This document shows positions 1 through 5,469 of a DNA stretch of 5,469 bases, in pieces. Below the pieces are notes generated by a model. The model searched no databases, was not told the DNA's origin, and saw only the letters and a program-made list of their open reading frames with translations. The position numbers and the translations under genes were made by a program. Source of the DNA: Brucellaceae bacterium (GTDB lineage Bacteria > Pseudomonadota > Alphaproteobacteria > Rhizobiales > Rhizobiaceae); the NCBI GenBank assembly GCA_031253705.1, contig JAIRVW010000052.1, positions 1-5,469 on the forward strand, read 5' to 3'. Each line of letters starts with the position of its first letter. Position 1 is the stretch's first letter.

Positions 1-417
1 TGTACCTTTCCGAAGGCCAAGCTTGATTTCCTCAATGGTCAGTGACGTTCCATCCAAATACTTTTCCATCAACACGTCATCTTGCTCAGCGGCTTTCTCC
101 ATCATCTCAGCACGCAGACGCTTGCGGCGCTCTTCCGGCGATTCAGGCCATGAAGGATCACCCGCTCTGGCAACACTCTGCTGCGGCTGCGGCAGGCTTT
201 CTTTCTGACCGGCAACCGGCTTCACGAGATCCGGACGCGGTTTATATTCCAGACCGGTGTTCCGCTTCGGGCCCATTGTGGCAATGGATGACATGTCATC
301 CAGCAATTGCGAACTCGCTGACTTGCCTGTGCCATAGGTCGGATCGGACACGCAACCGGCAAGACCCAGACTGGCCAGCGCCGTTGCGAAAGCGAAAATG
401 CGTCCTTCAATCTTCAT
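1..417 (-). CDS. Putative lipoprotein, N-terminal part (3' end outside window), with an EF-G-like tail
   Basis: The reading frame is open from ATG at 417 to the window edge (139 codons, no stop), so the gene is incomplete. Residues 1-21 form a lipoprotein signal peptide: short basic start (MKIEGR), hydrophobic core, then lipobox LAGC with the acylated Cys at 22. Residue 23 is Val rather than Asp, which by the E. coli sorting rule suggests the outer membrane. The mature part to about residue 101 is polar, Pro/Gln-rich and low in complexity, with a WPESPEERRKRLR stretch like that I recall in small rhizobial lipoproteins downstream of ileS; their function is unknown. From about residue 102 the character changes: LMEKYLDG, LTIEEIK and GLRKGT match the end of the G domain of translation factor EF-G, which makes no sense in an exported lipoprotein. 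The lipoprotein call is firm for residues 1-100; the 3' part may be a fusion or a chimeric join. No strong Shine-Dalgarno precedes the ATG. The preceding terminator suggests its own transcription unit. Confidence 0.75.
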   Translation of the reverse strand, partial: MKIEGRIFAFATALASLGLAGCVSDPTYGTGKSASSQLLDDMSSIATMGPKRNTGLEYKPRPDLVKPVAGQKESLPQPQQSVARAGDPSWPESPEERRKRLRAEMMEKAAEQDDVLMEKYLDGTSLTIEEIKLGLRKGT

Positions 418-481
418 GAGCACCACTTTTATCCGTATTCGGCCAGACTTACCCAACCACCGCTAAATTAAACTTCACACC

Positions 482-510
482 ATTATGGCGTTATCGGGAC
501 TTTCCGGCAA
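482..510 (-). promoter_or_regulatory. Candidate sigma70-type promoter for the lipoprotein gene
   Basis: On the minus strand a TTGCCG (-35, 510-505) is followed after 17 bases by CATAAT (-10, 487-482), matching 4/6 and 5/6 of the consensus. Transcription would begin near 475, giving a 5' leader of about 58 bases before the ATG at 417. It lies between the ileS terminator and the lipoprotein start, where a promoter is needed. This is a consensus match only. Confidence 0.4.
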
Positions 511-573
511 CTCCAAGGCATGATTGTCAGATTTTACTGCCGACAAAAAATTTCAATGCAGTGCCTTAGCACG

Positions 574-626
574 GCAGAAAATATGCGGCAATCACTGATA
601 ACCATTTGTTAACGGTGATTGCCGCA
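574..626 (-). terminator. Intrinsic terminator of ileS
   Basis: A perfect 12-bp inverted repeat, TGCGGCAATCAC at 584-595 and GTGATTGCCGCA at 615-626, begins 10 bases after the ileS stop. The 19-base loop can pair further (TAAC with GTTA). Read on the minus strand, the hairpin is followed by TATTTTCTG, a moderate U-tract. Position, stem length and tail all fit a Rho-independent terminator ending the ileS transcript and separating it from the lipoprotein gene. Confidence 0.8.
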
Positions 627-635
627 GATTCATGT

Positions 636-3542
636 TTATCCCAGACGACCAAGCGCTTTCAGCTCGTGCAGAGCCGCCGCATCACGTGCCGACACATCAG
701 GGAACTCAGAATCACTGCCGACATCCTGTGTATAGCGCCATGAACGGGCACATTTTGTGCCGGTTGCCTTGGCAGGCACCACGGCAACGCCCTTCACATC
801 ACTCAGTTCAAAGGCTTCACCGGAAACCGGCTGATCGCTGATGGTCACATCACTGGTGATGCAGATTTCAGCCATATCCAGACCATTGAGCGCAGACATC
901 AGCGATGCATCCGTCACATGCACAACCGGCGCAGCTTCCAGCGAGGAGCCAATGCGCTTGTCGGCACGTTCCAGTTCCAGAGCACCGGTAACAACGCGGC
1001 GCACATCACGCACCTTGTCCCATTTGGCTGCCAGCACCGGATTGTTCCACTCCGCAGGAATGGTGCGGAACTGCTCCAGATGCACTGATACCGCATCTTT
1101 ATAACGGTCGAGCCATGCTTCTTCCGTGGTGAATGGCAGCATTGGTGCCAACCAAGTCACGATATTATCGAACAGGTGGCGCACAGTCTGCAGTGCAGCT
1201 TTACGGCGCAGGCTCGAAGGCGCATCGCAATAAAGTGCATCTTTGCGGATGTCGAAATAGAATGCCGACAACTCAATATTGGTGAAGTCGATCAGAGCGC
1301 GGGTGATGCGCTTGAATTCGAAACCGTCATAGCTGTCACGTACCAGCTCATCCAGTTCGCTCAGGCGATGCAGCATCAGTTTTTCGAGTTCCGGCAGATC
1401 GGCATAAGGGACTTCTTCGCCCTCATCATGCGCAAGCGTACCGAGCATCCAGCGGATGGTGTTACGCAGCTTACGATAAGAGTCGATATTGGTCTGGATA
1501 ATGCTTTTGCCCAGACGCTGATCTTCCCAATAATCCGAAGTCATTACCCAGAGACGCAAAATATCCGCGCCGGATTCTTTGATGATATCCTGCGGCAGCA
1601 CTGTATTGCCGAGGGACTTCGACATTTTCTTACCATGCTCGTCCATGGTGAAACCATGGGTCAGGACTGCATTATAAGGCGCACGGCCGCGGGTTCCGCA
1701 GCTTTCCAGCAGCGATGAATGGAACCAGCCGCGATGCTGATCCGAACCTTCCAGATAAAGATCAGCAGGCCATTTCAGATCAGGACGGTCTTCCAGTGTA
1801 AACACATGGGTGGAACCTGAATCGAACCAGACATCGAGAATGTCAGTAACCTGCTCCCATGCTTCACCGGCACGGTTGCCGAGGAAACGCTCACGCGCCC
1901 CTTCTGCAAACCATGCATCTGCACCCTCCGCCTCGAAAGCTGCCAGAATGCGCTCATTCACGGCTTCATCAACCAGAACAGTGCCGTCTTCATTTGCAAA
2001 CACGCAGATCGGAACGCCCCATGCGCGCTGACGCGACAGCACCCAGTCAGGACGGTTTTCGATCATGGCACGCAGACGGTTCTGACCGGCATTCGGTACA
2101 AAACGGGTATCGTCAATGGCTTTCAGCGCGCGGGAACGCAGTGTTGTGCCGTCACCCAGCTCTTTGTCCATATAGACAAACCACTGCGGCGTATTGCGGA
2201 AAATGATCGGCTTCTTCGAGCGCCATGAATGCGGATAGGAATGCTTCATGCGGCCACGGGCAAACAGCAGATCACGGGCGATCAGCTCTTTGATGACGGA
2301 TTCGTTCGCATCGCCCTTCTTGCCGTTATCATCGATAACGCGGGCAGCACCGCCTTCACGGTCAGGACCAAAGCCCGGTGCATCAGCAGTGTAGAAACCA
2401 CCGTCATCAACAGGGAAAGGGATAGCCGGATTGATGCCGCGTGCTTCCAGCTCGCGAGCCGCATCCATCCATGCTTCAAAGTCTTCACGACCATGGCTTG
2501 GTGCGGTGTGAACGAAGCCTGTACCGGCATCATCGGTTACGTGATCACCGGAGACCAGCGGCACGGCAAATTCATAACCACCGGCAAAACCTTTGAGCGG
2601 GTGGGCAGCCAGCATACCATTGAGCTGTTCAACCGGCACGTCACGCAGACGCTTGAACGTCAGCTTGGCTTTTTTGAAGCATTCTTCAGCCAGATTATCA
2701 GCGAAGATCAGCTTTTCACCGGCCTTCGGGCCAAAATCGTTTTCAGCGCCGGTCACTTCGAACAAGCCGTAAGCGACCTTCGGGGAATAGGCACTCGCGC
2801 GGTTTCCCGGACTGGTCCAAGGGGTGGTCGTCCAGATCACCACATGCGCATCAGCCAGCTCAGGAACAGAAGTGACAGGGAATTTCACCCAGATCATATC
2901 CGATTCAATATCGTGATATTCAACCTCAGCTTCAGCCAGTGCAGTGCGCTCAACAACCGACCACATGACCGGCTTGGAGCCGCGATAAAGCTGACCGGTA
3001 CGGGCGAATTTCAGCAATTCTCCGGCAATGCGGGCTTCCGCATGGAAGTTCATTGTCGTGTATGGCTGTTCGAAATCGCCGGTGATCGCCAGACGCTTGA
3101 ACTCTGTGGTCTGAGCCTTGATCCAGCCTTCTGCGAATTCACGGCATTCCTTACGGAATTCATTGACCGGCACTTCGTCTTTATTCTTGCCCTGCGCGCG
3201 GTATTTTTCTTCGATTTTCCATTCGATCGGCAGACCGTGGCAGTCCCAGCCCGGAACATAATTCGAGTTATAGCCGCGCATCTGGAACGAGCGGGTGATC
3301 ACATCTTTCAGCGTCTTATTCAGCGCATGGCCGATATGGATATTGCCGTTGGCATATGGAGGGCCGTCATGGAGCACCCAAAGCGGACGATCTTTGGCAT
3401 CTTCACGCAGTTTTTTATAGAGATTCATCTCTTCCCAGCGCGCAACCAGCAGCGGCTCGCGCTGCGGGAGGCTCGCACGCATCGGGAAATCAGTCTGCGG
3501 CAGATTGAGCGTTTTGGAATAATCGATTTTTTCAGCAGTCAT
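636..3542 (-). CDS. ileS: Isoleucine--tRNA ligase (IleRS), complete
   Basis: Cytoplasmic class Ia synthetase that activates isoleucine with ATP, charges tRNA-Ile and hydrolyses misactivated valine. With start ATG 3542 the protein has 968 residues, a normal length for alphaproteobacteria. Visible in order: HIGH at 69-72 within [21 protein letters not shown] at 237-243 and [16 protein letters not shown] at 340-355 in the CP1 editing domain, including the Asp at 354 expected for editing; GSDQHRGWF at about 599-607; KMSKS at 639-643; then the helical anticodon-binding domain. The C-terminal zinc-binding module is degenerate: one of the four Cys ligands known from E. coli IleRS remains (Cys931). 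A second in-frame ATG at 3554 would add MLKI. The downstream ATG is preferred because family members begin MT...DYSKTL, and neither start has a strong Shine-Dalgarno. The gene follows mipA after 365 bases that include a structured leader, and ends at a strong terminator. Confidence 0.97.
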   Translation of the reverse strand: MTAEKIDYSKTLNLPQTDFPMRASLPQREPLLVARWEEMNLYKKLREDAKDRPLWVLHDGPPYANGNIHIGHALNKTLKDVITRSFQMRGYNSNYVPGWDCHGLPIEWKIEEKYRAQGKNKDEVPVNEFRKECREFAEGWIKAQTTEFKRLAITGDFEQPYTTMNFHAEARIAGELLKFARTGQLYRGSKPVMWSVVERTALAEAEVEYHDIESDMIWVKFPVTSVPELADAHVVIWTTTPWTSPGNRASAYSPKVAYGLFEVTGAENDFGPKAGEKLIFADNLAEECFKKAKLTFKRLRDVPVEQLNGMLAAHPLKGFAGGYEFAVPLVSGDHVTDDAGTGFVHTAPSHGREDFEAWMDAARELEARGINPAIPFPVDDGGFYTADAPGFGPDREGGAARVIDDNGKKGDANESVIKELIARDLLFARGRMKHSYPHSWRSKKPIIFRNTPQWFVYMDKELGDGTTLRSRALKAIDDTRFVPNAGQNRLRAMIENRPDWVLSRQRAWGVPICVFANEDGTVLVDEAVNERILAAFEAEGADAWFAEGARERFLGNRAGEAWEQVTDILDVWFDSGSTHVFTLEDRPDLKWPADLYLEGSDQHRGWFHSSLLESCGTRGRAPYNAVLTHGFTMDEHGKKMSKSLGNTVLPQDIIKESGADILRLWVMTSDYWEDQRLGKSIIQTNIDSYRKLRNTIRWMLGTLAHDEGEEVPYADLPELEKLMLHRLSELDELVRDSYDGFEFKRITRALIDFTNIELSAFYFDIRKDALYCDAPSSLRRKAALQTVRHLFDNIVTWLAPMLPFTTEEAWLDRYKDAVSVHLEQFRTIPAEWNNPVLAAKWDKVRDVRRVVTGALELERADKRIGSSLEAAPVVHVTDASLMSALNGLDMAEICITSDVTISDQPVSGEAFELSDVKGVAVVPAKATGTKCARSWRYTQDVGSDSEFPDVSARDAAALHELKALGRLG

Positions 3543-3545
3543 TAT

Positions 3546-3615
3546 CTTAAGCATTCAGTTGGACTGCCGGAACATAAGACGGGCAATTTGCTGCACGCAG
3601 GCAGGCAGTCTTAAG
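3546..3615 (-). promoter_or_regulatory. Inverted repeat over the ileS translation start region
   Basis: In the ileS mRNA, GACTGCC (3610-3604) can pair with GGCAGTC (3568-3562), 7 bp around a 35-base loop. The palindrome CTTAAG occurs at 3615-3610 and again at 3551-3546, so the two copies could pair and extend the structure. The second copy lies four bases before ATG 3542, where a ribosome would bind, so folding could hide the start. The internal loop between the helices is asymmetric, and no energy was computed. Confidence 0.35.
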
Positions 3616-3650
3616 AAAATATAAACTCTGAAGCCGCGCATAGTCGCGCT

Positions 3651-3737
3651 GTCCAGAATGTCAGCTATCCTTCCCGGACCTTTTCCCCTGAACCATCAGA
3701 TCAGGACTCAAGAAAAGGCCGGGCCAATAATTCGGCC
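3651..3737 (-). promoter_or_regulatory. Structured ileS leader with three mutually exclusive stems (attenuator-like)
   Basis: Read as minus-strand RNA: stem 1:2 pairs GGCCG (3737-3733) with CGGCC (3721-3717) and is followed by TTTTCTT. Stem 2:3 pairs CCCGGCCTTTTC (3723-3712) with GAAAAGGTCCGGG (3685-3673), 12 bp with one bulge, and encloses an inner CCTGA/TCAGG stem (3705-3701 with 3691-3687). Stem 3:4 pairs GTCCGGGA (3679-3672) with TTCTGGAC (3658-3651), 8 bp including two G-U pairs. Arm 2 and arm 3 are each shared, so the stems compete as in amino-acid attenuators. No clean U-tract follows stem 3:4; a weak hairpin (3650-3632) and a U-rich stretch (3625-3613) come next. The regulatory direction is therefore unclear. 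Stem 1:2 with its U-rich tail could instead be a read-through terminator for mipA. Confidence 0.45.
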
Positions 3738-3779
3738 AGCGTGACTCAGCACGATCAATCTAAGCAATTGTCTCATCAT
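3708..3779 (-). CDS. Possible leader peptide of ileS, rich in Ile/Leu/Val (23 aa)
   Basis: ATG at 3779 opens a 23-codon frame ending in TGA at 3710-3708. It reads MMRQ-LLRLIVL-SHAG-RIIG-PAFS. Eight of 23 residues are branched-chain amino acids: a cluster at 5-11 and two adjacent ATT Ile codons at 17-18 (3731-3726). Those codons lie in the loop of stem 1:2, and the stop lies between arms 2 and 3 of the structured leader, the layout seen in attenuation leader peptides. Its place ahead of ileS makes isoleucine sensing a natural idea. Against it: no good Shine-Dalgarno precedes the ATG, the frame is open further upstream, and short ORFs arise by chance. A second ATG is the next codon. Confidence 0.4.
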   Translation of the reverse strand: MMRQLLRLIVLSHAGRIIGPAFS

Positions 3780-3806
3780 GGTGCTGCTTTTACCAATGCA
3801 GGCGCA

Positions 3807-3840
3807 CAGAATAAAGGGGCAAGACAGATAATCTTTGCCC
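3807..3840 (-). terminator. Probable terminator of the MipA/OmpV gene
   Basis: On the minus strand GGGCAA (3840-3835) pairs with TTGCCC (3822-3817), with further GA/TC pairing inside after a one-base bulge, followed by CTTTATTCTG. It lies about 68 bases past the MipA stop. The U-tract is broken, so termination may be partial. It overlaps the candidate ileS promoter, so the two assignments compete. Confidence 0.45.
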
Positions 3841-3857
3841 TGACGGCAGATTTTCAA
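3828..3857 (-). promoter_or_regulatory. Candidate promoter of the ileS leader transcript
   Basis: Minus-strand TTGAAA (-35, 3857-3852, 5/6 consensus) is followed after 18 bases by GATTAT (-10, 3833-3828, 4/6). Transcription would start near 3820, giving a 5' leader of about 280 bases that carries the leader peptide and all three stems. The -10 falls inside the hairpin proposed as the mipA terminator. Consensus match only. Confidence 0.35.
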
Positions 3858-3907
3858 AGCAAATAAGCCGGTGCTTTTCTAAAAACGGCCGGTTTTCACG
3901 CAAAATC

Positions 3908-4741
3908 TCAGTCGAGTGTGAAATCAAAACGATAGGTCGCCGAAACACCAACCGTCAGCTGATTGCGGGAACCGCGCTCTTTTACAAGACTTGAGCTTGC
4001 CGCCTTGCCCTGCAGACTGGCATATTCCGCATAAAGGCTCGTCGTGATTTTATCAGTGGTTTTCCATGTCACGGCACCACCCAGACCAACAGAGGAAATG
4101 CCGCCGCCATCCGGATCATAGACTGACAGGCCGCTGGCAGCCGATTCCTCAGCATTGATGCCATAATATGTGTCGAAATATTTCTTGGACGCGAAATTCA
4201 GCCGCGGTCCGCCGGAAACACGGATTGCCGGTGTCACATCATGAAACGCATCACCGGCGACTTCGCCGACAATGCCCTTATGCGCACGGATACCGTGGCG
4301 CAGCTCTGTGCGCAGACGGAACCAGTCGGTCGGATAGAATTCCATAAAGCCGCCGATTTCACCGCCCCACGGCACATCCTTCAGGCCATCGGCCTGACTG
4401 CCGCCGCGCGCCATTAGAAACTCGCCGGTCACACCAACGCGAAAATCCTGCATATCCAGCAGCGCAAAAGAGATATTGTCATTGCGCGATGAAAAGCGTT
4501 CGGCAACGCCTGTCTGCCCGAAAGAAATCAAAGGCTGAGCACTGAGAATATATTTGCTGGAACCGGTGAAACGCGGCTGGCGGTAGAAGTCACCGCCGAC
4601 AGTCAGCGACCAGTTGCCTGACCAGAAATATTTGCCTGGAGACTGACTGCTCTCTTGCGCCATAACCGGATTGACGAGTGTCATTGTGACCGGCACGACC
4701 ACCAAAGCAGCCATCCGCAAAGACTGAAAAACATTACCCAA
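3908..4741 (-). CDS. MipA/OmpV family outer-membrane protein
   Basis: A 277-residue exported beta-barrel protein. Residues 1-28 are a signal peptide (Arg9, hydrophobic AALVVVPV, cleavage probably after VMA28 before Gln29). The mature part has alternating polar/hydrophobic strands, many Gly and aromatic residues, a start like that of MipA/OmpV proteins (WSLTVGGDFYRQPRFTGSSK) and central motifs FMEFYPTDWFRLRTELRHG and GPRLNFASKKYFDTYYG. Family members are outer-membrane proteins; E. coli MipA binds the lytic transglycosylase MltA, others are porin-like or immunogenic, and the role here is unknown. The codon at 4741 is TTG. It is preferred over ATG at 4714 because GGAG sits 8 bases upstream and the shorter form would lose the only positive charge before the hydrophobic core. 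The C-terminus continues five residues past the YRF-type barrel end (DFTLD). It lies between ribF (96-base gap) and ileS. Confidence 0.88.
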   Translation of the reverse strand: MGNVFQSLRMAALVVVPVTMTLVNPVMAQESSQSPGKYFWSGNWSLTVGGDFYRQPRFTGSSKYILSAQPLISFGQTGVAERFSSRNDNISFALLDMQDFRVGVTGEFLMARGGSQADGLKDVPWGGEIGGFMEFYPTDWFRLRTELRHGIRAHKGIVGEVAGDAFHDVTPAIRVSGGPRLNFASKKYFDTYYGINAEESAASGLSVYDPDGGGISSVGLGGAVTWKTTDKITTSLYAEYASLQGKAASSSLVKERGSRNQLTVGVSATYRFDFTLD

Positions 4742-4749
4742 AACGCATA

Positions 4750-4753
4750 CTCC
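4750..4753 (-). promoter_or_regulatory. Ribosome-binding site deciding the TTG start of the MipA/OmpV gene
   Basis: GGAG on the minus strand (4753-4750) lies 8 bases before the TTG at 4741. The alternative ATG at 4714 has no Shine-Dalgarno-like sequence upstream. This supports the unusual TTG start. Confidence 0.6.
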
Positions 4754-4810
4754 GGCTTCAGCACTCAGATGAGCGGCAAGATATGCACGTATTTTTCAAG
4801 TAAAGCAGTA

Positions 4811-4841
4811 AATATATTCTGAAGAACTGAGAATTCGTCAG
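4811..4841 (-). promoter_or_regulatory. Weak candidate promoter for the MipA/OmpV gene
   Basis: TATATT (4816-4811, 5/6 of the -10 consensus) lies in the A/T-rich ribF-mipA gap. The best -35 is CTGACG (4841-4836), at a long 19-base spacing and overlapping the ribF stop. Co-transcription with ribF is equally possible, as I see no convincing terminator in the gap. Confidence 0.2.
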
Positions 4842-5469
4842 GCGCGGGAGAATGTCAGATACGTATCGAGCAGTGAAAGCGGCTGCACAGCAGACAATAT
4901 TGCCCGTGCCTCAGCCTCATCCTGCCGCATCTGCACCATCAGCGCATCCAGCGAATCGAATTTTTCCTCACCGCGCAAATAGGCAAAGAAGGAAACCGAG
5001 CAGAACTCGCCATAGAGATCGCCGGAGAAATCAAACACGAAGGTCTCAAGCAGCGCACAACCGTTGCTGTCAACGGTCGGACGACGGCCGAAACTGGCAA
5101 CACCGTCATAAAGCGTGCCGTCAGCACGGCGGAACCGCACAGCATAAATACCATGTTTCAGGCTGGTTTGTTCCGGCAGTGCCATATTGGCGGTCGGAAA
5201 GCCGAGTGTACGCCCCAGCTGCTTGCCATGAATAACCGTGTTGGCCAGCGTATAACGATAACCGAGCAGTCCTGCCGCACCAACCACATCACCTTCGCTC
5301 AGACATGTGCGGATACGCGAGGAGGAAACCACCTCGCCGCCCTCATCGGTAAATGGCTCGATTAGTGTGACAGCGAAACCGTGCTTCTCACCGGCCTGTT
5401 TCAGAAATTCAGGATTGCCCTGACGTTTCTTGCCGAAATGGAAATCAACACCGGTGATCACTTCCGACG
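4838..5469 (-). CDS. ribF: Bifunctional riboflavin kinase/FMN adenylyltransferase, C-terminal part
   Basis: Converts riboflavin to FMN (kinase) and FMN to FAD (adenylyltransferase) in the cytoplasm. The frame is open to the right edge; the GTG at 5461 is an internal Val, not a start. About 209 residues are visible of the roughly 310-330 usual for the family, so the N-terminal nucleotidyltransferase motif lies outside. Visible in order: VITGVDFHFGKKRQGN, the end of the adenylyltransferase domain; SSSRIR (5326-5309) and a GDVVGAAGLLGYRY linker matching the family's SSTxIR...LLGRxY; then the riboflavin kinase domain with GRTLGFPTAN (5215-5186), GVASFGRRPT, ETFVFDFSGDLYGE and YLRGEEKFDSLDAL. The frame ends at TGA 4840-4838. 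It is the first gene of the minus-strand run ribF, mipA-like, ileS. Confidence 0.95.
   Translation of the reverse strand, partial: SEVITGVDFHFGKKRQGNPEFLKQAGEKHGFAVTLIEPFTDEGGEVVSSSRIRTCLSEGDVVGAAGLLGYRYTLANTVIHGKQLGRTLGFPTANMALPEQTSLKHGIYAVRFRRADGTLYDGVASFGRRPTVDSNGCALLETFVFDFSGDLYGEFCSVSFFAYLRGEEKFDSLDALMVQMRQDEAEARAILSAVQPLSLLDTYLTFSRA

Noticed and set aside
42..419. 125-codon plus-strand ORF opposite the lipoprotein gene
   Set aside because: The product is low-complexity and the minus strand shows a clear lipoprotein signal peptide in the same place.
3598..3609. Short GCAG/GGCAG tandem (three copies) in the ileS leader
   Set aside because: Only 12 bases; too short to be called a meaningful repeat.
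2229..3614. Long 461-codon ORF on the plus strand opposite ileS
   Set aside because: It lies antisense to a complete ileS with all family motifs, its product resembles no known protein, and it has no ribosome-binding site or context; it is a shadow of ileS codon bias.
3555..3641. 28-codon minus-strand ORF (MRGFRVYIF...) ending directly before ATG 3554, in the ileS frame
   Set aside because: No ribosome-binding site and no amino-acid bias useful for control; it is most likely just the open stretch before the ileS start.
3555..3907. T-box riboswitch for ileS control
   Set aside because: No T-box consensus bulge (AGGGUGG...) or specifier-loop arrangement is visible, and T-boxes are not expected for ileS in Proteobacteria.
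4801..4837. Weak hairpin (ATTCT/AGAAT then TATATTT) after ribF as a ribF terminator
   Set aside because: The stem is five A/T-rich pairs, too weak to call a terminator.
1..5469. tRNA, rRNA, CRISPR, insertion sequence or prophage signals
   Set aside because: No cloverleaf, repeat-spacer array, transposase or terminal inverted repeats were seen on either strand.

Overview
The window looks like chromosomal DNA from an alphaproteobacterium of the order Hyphomicrobiales, most like the Brucella/Ochrobactrum/Pseudochrobactrum group. This rests on the IleS sequence style (start [12 protein letters not shown], internal [12 protein letters not shown]), a MipA/OmpV barrel beside it, and a small rhizobial-type lipoprotein after ileS. 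The genus is inferred from remembered family sequences, not from a search. Every credible gene is on the minus strand, so transcription runs from high to low coordinates.

Layout in transcription order: (1) 5469-4838, the C-terminal two thirds of RibF, the bifunctional riboflavin kinase/FMN adenylyltransferase, cut by the window edge. (2) 4741-3908, a complete MipA/OmpV-family outer-membrane beta-barrel protein with a signal peptide and a TTG start supported by a GGAG ribosome-binding site. (3) 3907-3543, about 365 bases without an ordinary gene. It holds a probable mipA terminator, a candidate ileS promoter, and a structured leader containing a possible 23-residue leader peptide rich in Ile, Leu and Val. 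(4) 3542-636, complete ileS, followed by a strong hairpin terminator at 626-574. (5) 635-418, an intergenic region with a candidate promoter. (6) 417-1, the N-terminal 139 codons of a lipoprotein gene that runs off the left edge.

RibF makes FMN and FAD, and IleS charges tRNA-Ile. ribF and ileS are neighbours in many proteobacteria; here a MipA gene lies between them. Two things merit a second look. First, the ileS leader contains three mutually exclusive stems in the 1:2, 2:3, 3:4 order of an amino-acid attenuator, with adjacent Ile codons of a short ORF in the first stem-loop and its stop codon between arms 2 and 3. This suggests ribosome-mediated control of ileS by isoleucine supply, although no canonical U-tract terminator follows. 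Second, the last roughly 38 visible residues of the lipoprotein ORF closely resemble the end of the G domain of elongation factor EF-G, joined in frame to the lipoprotein. A chimeric assembly at a contig edge is the simplest explanation; a true fusion cannot be excluded.
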